This document shows, in pieces, positions 21,582 to 32,530 of a DNA stretch of 64,000 bases. The translations under genes and the position numbers were made by a program. The notes below the pieces were generated by a model. That model was given only the letters and a program-made list of their open reading frames with translations, made no database searches and had not been told where the DNA came from. Origin of the DNA: Heligmosomoides polygyrus polygyrus (taxonomy: Eukaryota; Nematoda; Chromadorea; Rhabditida; Heligmosomidae); contig OX377204.1 in NCBI GenBank assembly GCA_947396885.1, positions 44,131,139-44,195,138 on the forward strand. The letters are read 5' to 3'. Numbering within the stretch: position 1 is the first letter of the stretch; the number at the start of each line of letters is the position of its first letter.

Positions 21582-21596
21582 GTCAGGCTTTCCTTG

Positions 21597-21720
21597 GGAG
21601 CTCTGAATGAAGGGTATGACCATACATGTCACTCGAGCGATGAGGATCCATTGAAGCACACTGGCTCGCAACAGACGAATCAGCGTTTATTAGTTTAGTA
21701 GTGGTATTGTAAGTGAGTAC
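21597..21720 (+). mobile_element. Older RTE 3' fragment flanking the RTE insertion
   Basis: After the duplicated target, the sequence encodes LGALNEGYD and then, with frame damage, an echo of the [11 protein letters not shown]...HWS segment of the fragment at 8144-8587. At the DNA level, ctcgagcgatgaggatccattgaagcac matches ctcgagcgaagaggatccattggagcac at 8481-8508. This identifies the host sequence into which the 19.1-kb RTE inserted. Confidence 0.55.
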
Positions 21721-22476
21721 TTTGGTTCATATTCATGAAAAAATGTAAAATACATGTGCCACACACATGATCCAAATCTTCGACAAGCAAAGCTCACGGC
21801 CTTTCCCAATCAAAATATATTACAAATGACTGGCGTTTCCTTTCCTCCCTCCAAGCATCTTCAGGTAGAAGAGCAGGAAATCGCTTGTATTGTGAGATCT
21901 TCCTTTCTAGATAAAACTAGCGACTCGCTTTTAGCAAGTCCTTGTCCCTGCATCACTATTAAGAATAGTTTAGTTACAGTAATGCAAGACATTTCGATTT
22001 AGGAGGTAAGGAAGATCATTTGTCGGCTCTGTTCGCGCTGGGATAAGTCGCTGTTTTGATGGGCAGTCCAACTATTCTCCAATTCTCATAGATTAGTAAG
22101 GAGCGCTACAGACGCCTTCCAGAACCACTTATAAGCAGAAGTGTACAACGTTGATCCAAATAAAACTAAATGGAAAATGATAAGTCTATCTTTCAAGAAA
22201 TACGAAACCTTTTGTTTTCGCGAGATACCACTTCTTCAGCAGGATCTACTGCCTGATCACTGTCCTGTTTTTGGTTCAGTGTCCGGAGCAGAGTTTCAGT
22301 TTTTCTTTTAATGTGATGTGCTGCCATGCCACATCAAAGTTTCTCATGGGTGACCAACACTCTCAGGGATACTCAAGTCAGTAAAAGAGATTACCCAGAT
22401 TCTGCCTGTGCAGCCTGTACACTGCTGGAAGGATTCATTGTCTTCCTTGTAGTTCGATCGCAAAATTTGAGAAAAT

Positions 22477-22716
22477 TGTTGTAGTCGGACAGGGTAGAAC
22501 AGCTTTATTGCGAAGAACAGCAGACAGGAAGCACGAAAAACAAATACGGAACAATCGGGGGCTATTTATAGACAACTCAGGGTCCAGTGATTACGTGGCT
22601 GTGACGTGGATATTACGTAGACAATACATTGACATGATGTACACGTTAGGGGCTATGACGTAGGTTCCGTGACGTAACTAGGTAAGGATCGAGATTACTG
22701 CTCAATGCCTACAACA
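22477..22716 (-). repeat. LTR (3' LTR of the minus-strand element)
   Basis: The 240-bp long terminal repeat has TGTTGTAG...CTACAACA ends. It contains gtgacgtggatattacgtag and a taggggctatgacgtagg block, both shared with the other LTR. It follows directly after the stop of the pol C-terminal frame on the minus strand (22732). The flanking 5-mer is aaaat. Confidence 0.9.
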
Positions 22717-22731
22717 CCTCCCTTTCTTAAA

Positions 22732-25702
22732 TTACATACGATATGACTTATTCTTGGGATCGATGTCGAGGCAGCGTGGAGCACGGCGAACACGCGACGA
22801 ACGTCGAAGTTGAACGGCTGACGGGAGCGTCGAACTTGCTGTCACGGGGTTGTTAGGCGCTGCTTCGTTGGTAGTGCTGGAATCGTCGGAGCTCAGTAGC
22901 AGTGGTTCATCAGCGACAGCGGCATCGCCGGGAACAGAGGCAGGTCGAAGACTTCCAGAAATGTATTTTCGCTCGGCGTGCTGTGTCGAGGTTTCAGCTG
23001 ATTGGTATGTCGAGTCCAGAGGAGTCTTCAGAGCGAGTAGATAAGTGACGTTTCCAGTGCGTCGAACGAGTCCCAGTGCTTTTCGACGTCCGATAGTCCT
23101 TTGCACACACTTTGTCGTCAGGTTCGAAACAGCGGCTGCGAGTTCCGTGGTGTCTGTTGAACTGTCTCTCCATCTTCCTGTCCCGAGGCCCGGTGTTGTC
23201 ATCTTTAGGAGGCATCATCACATCAAGTACGGTGCGAAGACGACGTTCAATGAAATTCTCGGCAGAAAATAGATGATTCGGCCTGGACTGGCAGGGTGTA
23301 GAGCGGTAGGCCATTAAAAACGTTTGAAGAGCATCAGGTGTCGGTTCCTACCCTTTCAACTTGGCCAGGGCTCTTTTGAAGGTGTCCACAAAGAGTTCTG
23401 CTTGTCCATTGCTTTGTGGATGAAAAGGTGGAATGCGGATGTGTGTGATACCACGGAAGCGGCAGAATTCCGTGAAGGTTGCGGAGGTAAATTGTGTGCC
23501 GTTGTCCGTGACCTAGCTTGGTCGGATTACAAACCGTGCGAAAAGTTTCTTCATTGCGGCTATTGTAGCTGTTGTCGTAATGATGTTCATCGGGATGACC
23601 TCCGGCCATTTTGAGTAAGCGTCCACAATGATTAAATAGAAGGTTCCCTCGAGCGGTCCAGCGAAATCTGCGTGTATCCTTGTCCATGATGCGGTAGGTT
23701 TCGGCCATGAATGAAGGTCGGTCTTAACGGTATCCTTGGAGACGGATGCATAGGTGCTGCAGGTTCTGACGAGGCCCTCGATGTCCTCATCCAACGGCCA
23801 ATATACGTAACTTCGTGCCAGCGTTTTCATCCTTGTTTGTCCTAGGTGGGCCTTATGCAGCGAATTGAGTACACGACGCTGAAGAGACTTCGGGATCACC
23901 AGACGATTGGCTGTAAGCAAACAATCGTCGATGTGGACAGTGAGTTTCGGCGGTTGTAGAAGTGCCAGAAGGGTGAATCGCGAGTGACATTAGGCCGGTT
24001 TCCTGTTTGAGTGTTTTTAATCACTTGCGACAGCAGGTGGTCTAAAGCAGTAGCGTAGCGGATCTCATTGAAGGAGAGAGGAAGACTGCGGCAGCTGTCC
24101 ATGATTTCGTCTGCGATGTCAACCTCAACCTCAGCAATAACGCGATCTTCAGGTTCCGAAGTTCGTGTAGGAATGAGTCGGGATAAGGCATCAGCTTGTT
24201 CGAAGTCCTTCGTGTTTACGTACTCGATGGAGAAGTTGTAGTTCAGCAGAATTGTGGCCCATCGTTGAAGTCGGTTGGCACTGTAAAGAGGGATACCCTT
24301 CTTGCTTCCGAAAATCGCAAGAAGAGGTTTGTGGTCCCTTTTCAACGTGGAATGACGCCCATTGACGAAACGATGGAACTTCTGCACGACAAAAATCAGG
24401 GCGAGTCCTTCCTTCTCGATCTGACTGTTATTCCTTTGAGCATGCGTCAAAGCATGACTTACGTGGTAGACGGCTTTTTCCGATCCGTCCGGAAAGCGAT
24501 GTGTCAGGATTGCTCCGATTCCGTTGTTGGAGGCATCTGCGGCGACGATGATTGGCAGACTGAGATCGAAGTGGGTCAGGGGGAGATCCGAGTTCAGTGT
24601 CGCTTTTATTCGGTCAAAGGAAGATTGGTATTCTGGTGTCCACCTGAATGCAGCATTCTTCCTAGTCAGTGCGTCTAACGGAGCTCGAATGTCGTGCAGG
24701 TCTTTGACGAATGTTCTGTAGAAGTTGACTAATCCGAGGAAAGCACGCTGCTGGCTGATGTCTTTTGGAGGAGGCATCTTGCATATTGCCTCCGTTTTGG
24801 TGGTATCAGGACGGCGTCCTTCAGCGTCGATGACGAAGCCAAGGTAGGTGATCTCTGTCTGTAAAAAGGCGCATTTTTCAAGACGAACATGAAATCCATA
24901 GTCGTGAATCCTTCGAAATAGCGCTTCAAGGCATATTATGTTCCTCAATGGTCCTGCCGGTGACAATAAGATCGTCGAGATAGGCGGCAACTCCTTCCAT
25001 TCCGGAAGTAAGGACGTCCATTTGTTGTTGAAAGATGCTTGGAGCCGGCTTGATCTCAAAAGGTAAGCGATTGAAACGGTAGAGTCCTCGATGGGTATTA
25101 GTTGTCAGCTGGGAGACTTCGTCCACTTCCAACTGGAGGTAGGCGTCAGCTAGGTCGATTTACGAGAAGTATCGACCTCCGTTCAGTCTTGTAAATATGT
25201 CGTCAGGCGTTGGAAGGGGTGCTGGTGCTGGTCGAGCGCGTCGTTTGATCATGTAGAGCGCAGCGCACAAACGGATTGAACCGTTCCTCTTCTGGACGAC
25301 GACGACAGGAGCGACCCATTCAGAATGGTCTACGGGCGACAATACGTTGATGGTGACCAGTCGATCGATCTCCTGTGAAATACGAGGTATGGCAGCGTAC
25401 GGCACCGGTCGTGCCTTGCGGAACACAGGTTTCACGTCATTTTTGAGTTTTAGTGACGCCTTTGATTTTGTAGTGCATACCAGTCCTGGTGCGAATACTG
25501 GAGCAAACTTGCTCTGCATCCTTGCCATGAGTGACGATCGCAGTGTTCGGAGCGTAGAAACTGAGACAGTATTGCAGGTACCTTCCACAAGGTTACGGTA
25601 CAGCGGCTGATGTTGGTGATCCAATCGAGGCCTAGCAGCGACTTGGTATCTGCGACGTGGCAGCTTCCATTTCCACGTTGGCCATCGATGACAAAACTGC
25701 AT
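22732..25702 (-). pseudogene. Gypsy pol: RT, RNase H, integrase (degenerate)
   Basis: Minus-strand frames read in order. The RT start has SEWVAPVVVVQKRNGSIRLC, then an in-frame TAA near 25158, then IDLADAYLQLEVDE. AAYLDDLIVTG carries the catalytic DD, and LEKCAFLQTEITYLGF the thumb. RNase H has AADASNNGIGAIL and NSQIEKEGLALIF. Integrase has an HHCC zinc finger (LHKAHLGQTRM...CSTYAS) and a DDE core with HADFAGPLEG and, in another frame, TDNGTQFTS. The C-terminal frame ends at 22732 with a basic QLRRSSRVRRAPRC motif. No envelope-like gene and no chromodomain are evident. Several stops and shifts make it inactive. Confidence 0.8.
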
Positions 25703-26846
25703 TTAAAATGACCACGTGCCCGAATTTCCATGTTGTTGGCCGACTTCAGCGTCAGGTATGGAGGCTGCAGCTTCGGGCGTCCGATTGCGATCCAGCCTCT
25801 CTCGCTCAGCAGTGTGACGTTGGCACCGGTATCGAGTCGCATCCGAACGGTAGAGCCATTAATTGTCACGTTTCGGTAAATGCGAGTGACTGTTGATACG
25901 GCAGAGGTGGTGGAGGCAGCAACAACGACGTTGTTCGCACGTCGGTGGTTCGTCCTGGTCCTTTTCTGCTTCCCTTTGTTGAAATTCTTGCAAAAGCTTT
26001 TCTTATGTCTGACGAGTGAGCATGCGTTACACTTTTTGTTGGCGAATTCGCAGTCTTTGGCCCATTGCGATCCTCCACATCGGTAACAGGGCGAAGGCGT
26101 GTTCCGCTGGCGCTTTGACGTAGTAGTAGCTACGGCGTTGACGACAGGCACAGGTGAAGATGTGTTTCCGAGTAGCTTAGCGTCGTGTCGGATGTCCATG
26201 AATTGTTGAACCTCAGCATTCAGTTCCTTGAGAGTAGTCTGCGGCTGCTCCTCCATTTTTCGTAGAGCGCGGGTACGAATGTCGGCATATTGAGGAGCGG
26301 AGAGGCCACATATCCACGCAAGACACTTCATCTGTTCGCCGGTGACTGCGTCAAATTCGTGACGTTGGTTGACCATTCCAGTGTAGTTGCGTAGAGATTC
26401 AGGTAGGCGTAGCGGCGTGCGAACACTGACGTGTTGTGTCCGAACAGCTCCTTGAGTGTCTTCACCGTCTCCTCCATCGATATATCAGGTGACTTCGACG
26501 GCAGGATATGGTTGGTGAATCGGGCGTAGGAGGCGGCATCCAGCTTCGACACGATTAGAGGAGCTTTCGCTGCATCATCCAGAGTGGAGCCATCCTTTGC
26601 GATCATGTCGTCGTAGCGGCTGAACCACACGTTGAAGGTGCATCCATTTTCTGAGTCGTAGCTGAACTGCGGCAGTCGAGACGAGAGCGAATTCATGACA
26701 AACTCGGTTGTCGTTGCTGGTGCGGCGGTTGAGGTCGTTCCCATCGACGAAAGAAGGCGATCCATTCGGTCCATTATAGCGTTGAGAGTCTTCTCCTGCA
26801 GACGGGACTGGGCTTCCAGAATCGAGCGCAGTTGTTCGGCGGCCAT
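25450..26846 (-). pseudogene. Gypsy gag and protease region
   Basis: The gag frame starts at 26846, 23 bases from the LTR, with MAAEQLRSILEAQSRLQEKT, a probable coiled coil. A capsid-like segment follows (FNVWFSRYDDMI, LFGHNTSVFARRYAYLN). Near 26380 the frame shifts, and the second frame (26376-25450) continues with EFDAVTGEQMKCLAWICGL, a zinc knuckle beginning CYRCGGSQWAKDC, a basic linker, and an aspartic protease with RLDTGANVTLLS, where DTGA is the catalytic motif. A second frameshift near the protease end leads toward RT. Whether the first shift is programmed or damage cannot be told from one copy. Confidence 0.8.
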
Positions 26847-26868
26847 TCTTCAGTCCTTGATCGCCACT

Positions 26869-27119
26869 TGTTGTAGTCGGACAGGGTAGAACAGCTTTAT
26901 TGCGAAGAACAGCAGACAGGAAGCATGAAGAACAAATACAGAACAATCGGGGGCTATTTGTAGACAACTCAGGTCCAGTGATTACGTGGCTGTGACGTGG
27001 ATATTACGTAGACAATACATTGACATGATGTACACGTTAGGGGCTATGACGTAGGTTCCGTGAAGTAACTAGGTAGTAACTAGGTATCGATATGCTATTA
27101 CTGCTCAATGCCTACAACA
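26869..27119 (-). repeat. LTR (5' LTR of the minus-strand element)
   Basis: The partner LTR is 251 bp and very similar to 22477-22716. An extra ctaggtagtaa copy near 27067-27080 accounts for most of the length difference. It contains the promoter for the minus-strand transcript by analogy with the family; no TATA box was singled out. The flanking 5-mer is aaaat. Confidence 0.9.
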
Positions 27120-27124
27120 AAAAT

Positions 27125-30100
27125 ATTTCTGCCACAAATGTGCATTCGTTCCCAGGCCTTTCATTCGATCAGAATATTCTTCCATCCATAGAGGTCAGCT
27201 CTTGCGCTTCTTAGTTGCCCAATCATGTCTACATGTATCTCTCGTTCAATCGGCCTGTAGTTACACCTATCAGCAATAGCTATTTCTTGATCACCATGAA
27301 TCTTTTCCAACTACTGTTCATACGGGAGAAACGCTGTATTACTTCGTCACTTATTGGACAAAATGTATTTCTCCTGATTAAAACAGTGATTCATAGAATG
27401 GCCTTGACTTTCCATTTTTTACCGCATCTACATCTACAAATTTGGGATTTTTTTTAGAAAAAGAACGTGTTGGAGAAAATGTTTCAAGAGAAATAGGTCG
27501 TCATAGAACTTAATATATCACCGCCAATTCATTTGTCTTCATGAGAATGTCTGCTTCAACAGCTGTTGCCAATACGTTTTTACAATATCCAACTACCTTA
27601 AGTCTTTAACTTTTTGAGCGAACTCTAGCCACTGAAGTTGCATCCCATAACTGCCGTTGTTCACAATCTGGCGGAAAGGCACCACTTCTAACCTAAAACG
27701 TCAACTCTGGGCGTTGTCACACTCGCATACCACACCACTTGTGAGCCAAACTCGAAACAGTGGCGCAAACTCCGGCCTCATCCTTTATTTGCGAAGCTTG
27801 GATATCGTTTATCGATCTGAAAAATCTTCCCTCCTCAAAAATTGTTAGTAGCAGTGTTTCCCCGTCACAGAATTACTTGAGCGGGAGACATCAACGTCTT
27901 CATCTGTCTCCCCGATGAGTGCAACCAATATCGGCATGTGGTTCCCACTTAGCCACCCAAACCTGTCGCTTTATTCGTTCAGGAATTTCTGAGCATTGGT
28001 TGGTCGTTGATTAACACCTAATCCTCGCAGCCACTCAGAACCGAAGGATGACCTTTACGCAGAACTGATTTTTATTAGTTATAGCTTATTATTATTTTAA
28101 TACCTCCGCTTTGTGAACACAGTAGACTTAGTGTGTACCGATCTTCGTGCTTCTTTATATGATTGACACCGGGAGCCGATTAATGTTCGTTGGAATCGCC
28201 TTTGAAGACTGTTGAATGTTGCTGCGAAAAAGACCACGTTTGGGTGGTGTCGCCGTTCCGCGTCCCCACTTCCTGTACTTGGCGCTAGAGCACCTCTTCT
28301 AAACGGAGAAGGAGGATCTATAGTTGTGCTCGAATAACCTATTCGAATAGGTGTTCCAGAGATTTTTATTCGAATTTGAATATTTGAATTCGAGTATTCC
28401 AAAAGTCGCGTTTTCGAATGCATCAATTTTTGAGTATCCAAAAAATCCCATTTTTCGGACGTATCCGTATTCGAATATTCAGAAAGTCGCTTTTTTGGAT
28501 GTTATCGAATTCGATCATTCGAAATTAGTTAGCATTCGAAACTTATCAAAACGCACAATTATTCGAATATTCAACGGATGCCATTCGAATGTTGGTTTTC
28601 CTTTTGGGCACTGCATATACAACACAATAGGTAAATTAAGATCTGATTTGTTCCGCAGAACACGTCGTATCAAACATGGAAATTTTGAACGGGATGTTCA
28701 TTACTTGTAAATAAGTGCTACGATGCCTCCCTTTCACTCCAAATTCTCTAAATCTCCGTCTCATTCCTTTTTAACAATACCGCATAGAGAAGAGGAAGCA
28801 TGAATGCAAAGCACGAAACTGTACCTTCTGCAGCTTCAGTCATTGAAGGCTCACACTTTCAATAGGATGCAAAGGATCGAAGCGAATTGCGCCTTACGGA
28901 TCACTTTTCCATTTGACACTGCTGCGATTGGTCTTGTTTTCCGTCCTCCAGCTTTGCATCATTAAATCTAGGCTTGATCTCTTGTTCCCTACTTAGGCCC
29001 TTTCGGTGGACATTGGGACTTCTGATGTAAATTGAATCCAGAACGCATTAAGATTTTTGTACACAGAGGGTTGGACCTCGTGCTCCAAATTGTCCTCCTT
29101 CACTCCGAGGTCTTGCCCGAGTACTGGTGACAGTGGATCCTATGGTAGCCTTTCTGTGCCTTTTTAACCTTCCCCATCCTAAAGTGCAGAGCTAGCCTTG
29201 TTTCCATGATGCGTTCCTCGCTCTAGAGTTGGCAGATCAGGGTCACCATTCCATGCAGCTGCCGTCCCTGCTACCTGAGAATTAAACCACACAGCTGGGG
29301 TCCCTTAGAGACGATCGTATATGCAGTCTGTTGCGGGCTACAGGTATAAGAGTCCTAAGTGACAGATCGATTAAAGAAGCCGGATTTTATAACTGCTCAG
29401 ACACTTCCGAACAGAGGTGCTTAGTTGATAAGAGACAAAAGCAGTATGAAGGGGTTTTGCGAAGCAGGGTAGGGCTGAATTTTCGAACTGCTTTTCTCTG
29501 CATTCAGATGAACACTTACGGACAGCGTGGTCATTAAGAACAGCATTCTCTCGAGACTTTCTAAGGGGCATTGCCTTCCCGTTCCGTGTACACACCCATG
29601 CAAAGTGTTTCATCTGCCCTTCTATCGGGTGAATGGAGGGGCTGTTTAGAGAAAAGCGTGTTGTTTCTTTTATATGCCTCACTCCCGAACGAGGTGGATC
29701 AGCCTTGAGTGACCTAACGTTTCTACCCGTTGCATGTGTACCTTTGCATGCATACAACAAATTGCTCAGCGATTCGGTCGCTCATTGGAGCAGGATGGGG
29801 TTTATTGGATTCTGATTCGAATCAATTTTGAACAATTCGGATACTCAGAAAATCGTGCTTTTCGAATATATTCGCATCCGAATACTCAGAAAAACCGCAC
29901 TTTTCGGACGTATTGGAATTCGAATATTCGAATTTTGAGGGAAAACTATAGAAGGATCTCATCGTCAGGTGTATGTCTGAAGGGCGAAAATGGATGTCAT
30001 GGAGAGAATCTCCGCCCATCTAATGGTCGAAAAACCTGTTTCGTTTTTGCTGAGTTCTTGAGCGAAGGAGAGAGCTAGGGACCCTCAGCATTTACTATGA

Positions 30101-32530
30101 GGTAGCACGACCAGCACCAGATAGCTGCGTGCCACGCTTAAGGGAGGTAAAAGGTTTAGCGAAAGATGCTGAATCGGACGGCATTGAAGTGTAAAGATCA
30201 GTGACGCTACGTCATGAGCGAGTCCGACCGTTCGATTTCAGTACTTAACAGTGTTTTTTTAGCGCTGGGTAGCCGAAGACTTCCAAGTGTTTCTCAAGCA
30301 TTGCAGTATAGCTTGCCAAATAACAATTCAGTGTTAGCTGCTCATCATCTACCCTCTTAATTATAGAAAATTTCTTTGTTTCACAGCATTTTTTCCAGGG
30401 ACCTTCAAGAGGATGGTGAACGGGCGGATGGAATGTCTCCGGCTCCAAGATTTTTTTTAGGACAGCCATAAACCTCTTGAGAAGCAGACGGGGTTGAGTG
30501 GAGGTCACATCCTCTGTCAACCGTGGAATGTGCAGACTATACGTATCAAGACTGCGAAAACGGCTATTGCACTGCTGAACATGCACAAGACCAAAGTCGA
30601 CCAGATTGCTCGATGCAAGAAGGAGCGGCGTGCTGGCCTCCACACATTCTATTCGCGCTGCTCTTAAAACGCATAGAAGGAGTCAAGTTTTCAAATGTAA
30701 CTTGTATTTCCTTTATAAACCGTAGATGAACGATCCTGCCGAAAAAGTTTCCATTGAAATCCGATGTGCCGTTCTCCATGAACTGTGTACCTGCCTGACT
30801 CTGGAATCATGGATAGATCTGGAGCATAAAAGATTCGGTTCTTAAGCTACATGCTACTAGCATGCTTAAGAGGCTATTCCTGCAGTATCATCCTTACGAT
30901 AGGGGACCTAGCTGCCTATTATTTATTTATTGAATACGTCATAAGACGCGCTGCATAAGGAAAAACGCAAACAAACAAACAAATAGCAGACAAACATCCT
31001 CAGCTAATCTAGGCAGATTTGCCATGGAAAGAAGCGTCATCCACCTACATACCACTAGAGTAAACCCTGACAACAAACTAAAAAGTAAAGAAAAAGGGGC
31101 GAACACTATTTGGTCGACGGGAGAGAAAAATGCCGCCCGACTAGAGCAGTAGTTATTGTCTGCCACCACTGGCTCCTGCTTAGGTCGAGCAATCTGGTCT
31201 TGTACATCAACAATGATCGAAAGGCGGTTTTCGACCATCCTTAAGTAGATGATCTGCACATTACCCACGGCTGATTGGGGACATACGTTCTTCCCCTTGC
31301 CTCCTTAGCACACCCATCCCTACTCCTTCAATACATAGACTTGTCGGGGTCTACAGCGTGGCTCATAAGTGTTGAAAAAAAATTGCGTGGCCTTATTAGG
31401 AGATTTTTTCAATTGCTGAGAGCCACATGCCAACTGCTATGGAGCATATCCTTAGTATTATACTCCTTACAATTAACATGGTTGTAGCTACTCTTATTAG
31501 AAAGTTGTGGGTACTGTAGTTATTTTACAAGATTTTCGAATGCTCGAATACTTTGAAATCGCCAGAAATTTTGAACATTGTTATTTGAATGTATTCGAAA
31601 ATCGCAAATTTTCTGATTGTTCCAACTTGAGTACATACAAACTCAGCTTTTGAATATTCCAATTCGAATGGAGCATCGAATTCCAGAAAGGAAGCGAAGT
31701 TGAAGTCTGCTAACTTAGGTGGTTTGTTTGTTTGATTGTTTGTTTGATTGAAAGTGCTGCTGACATGGATGTTCTTTATAGCACTTTTCTCGCCATTCAC
31801 TGTTTGGCTTCGTTTTCTTCCAAATTTTAGCGGTAGTCTAGACCATCTAAGATTTTCTTTTGCGATTTAGTATTAAATCTACGAAGCTAGCGCTTTAAAC
31901 TGCGTTTAATTATAGGATGATCATATAATATAATTGTTATTAAAATTTAATTAATCACAGTTTAATTATAATTAAGGTTTCCCAACGGAGAAGGATGTCT
32001 CTATACTGAAACCGTTTCAAAGCTTTTGCGATAGGAGTAAATCGTGCCTGAATCCAGAGCATATCCTTAACCATACACTACTCTGTACTATTGTCATCAT
32101 ACTCGTTTCTTTGGATCCAGAACGAGATCAGAGATAATGTCTTTTGGACATGAAACCATAGCAGGTAAAAGCGATAGGGCAAGGAGAGAAATGGAAAGAT
32201 TTCTCTGCGATTTTCAAGTACAAAGTGTTGAATACGCTCTTAACCGGGTTGGTGTGAGAGCACTCCGTCAAAGGTATCCAGCGCTGTATTAAACAAATCA
32301 AACAAATCAACCTATATGAAGTTTCGAAGGTTCGTTTCGCCACTACCTTCATACAATCTTTTGACATAACATCTCGCCGGTGGCTTATCAGTGAAGCAGG
32401 AGATGTTATGTTAAAAATAGAAAATAAAAAGGTGACGGAAACCTTTCCGCACTTGCTGTTAGGATGGTGCAAAAATCCTTTTCCATACTTGCGGTGTTTC
32501 AGCATTGATAACTAAATAAAACCTTAGACG
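27125..32530. other. Intron sequence with TTCGAA-rich AT repeats, no gene recognised
   Basis: Four clusters of the same AT-rich palindromic repeat type (ttcgaatattcgaa and variants) occur in the window. Three lie here: 28330-28590, 29815-29940 and 31520-31680. The fourth is at 43850-44200. Units are irregular, about 45-60 bp (for example ...gcgttttcgaatgcat... and ...cgcttttttggatgtta...). Open frames here (such as 30245-30643) lack any recognisable domain or splice context. The rest looks like decayed intronic sequence. Confidence 0.45.

Larger units (their letters stand above)
22477..27119 (-). mobile_element. LTR retrotransposon, Ty3/Gypsy type, complete with TSD
   Basis: Direct LTRs at 22477-22716 (240 bp) and 26869-27119 (251 bp) both start TGTTGTAGTCGGAC and end CCTACAACA, so each has TG...CA ends with an 8-bp inverted terminus. 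A 5-bp target duplication aaaat lies at 22472-22476 and 27120-27124. Coding is on the minus strand in the order gag, protease, RT, RNase H, integrase. The putative primer-binding site follows the 5' LTR directly on the minus strand (TGGCGATCAAGGAC). The LTRs differ by a few substitutions and by a short duplication (taactaggtag) in the right one, so the insertion is not brand new. Stops and frameshifts break the ORFs. Confidence 0.9.

Noticed and set aside
24196..24678. 160-residue + strand open frame
   Set aside because: It is antisense to the Gypsy RT/RNase H region.
30245..30643. Possible transposase fragment
   Set aside because: The charged, Leu-rich composition suggested a transposase, but no catalytic or DNA-binding motif could be identified in either strand.
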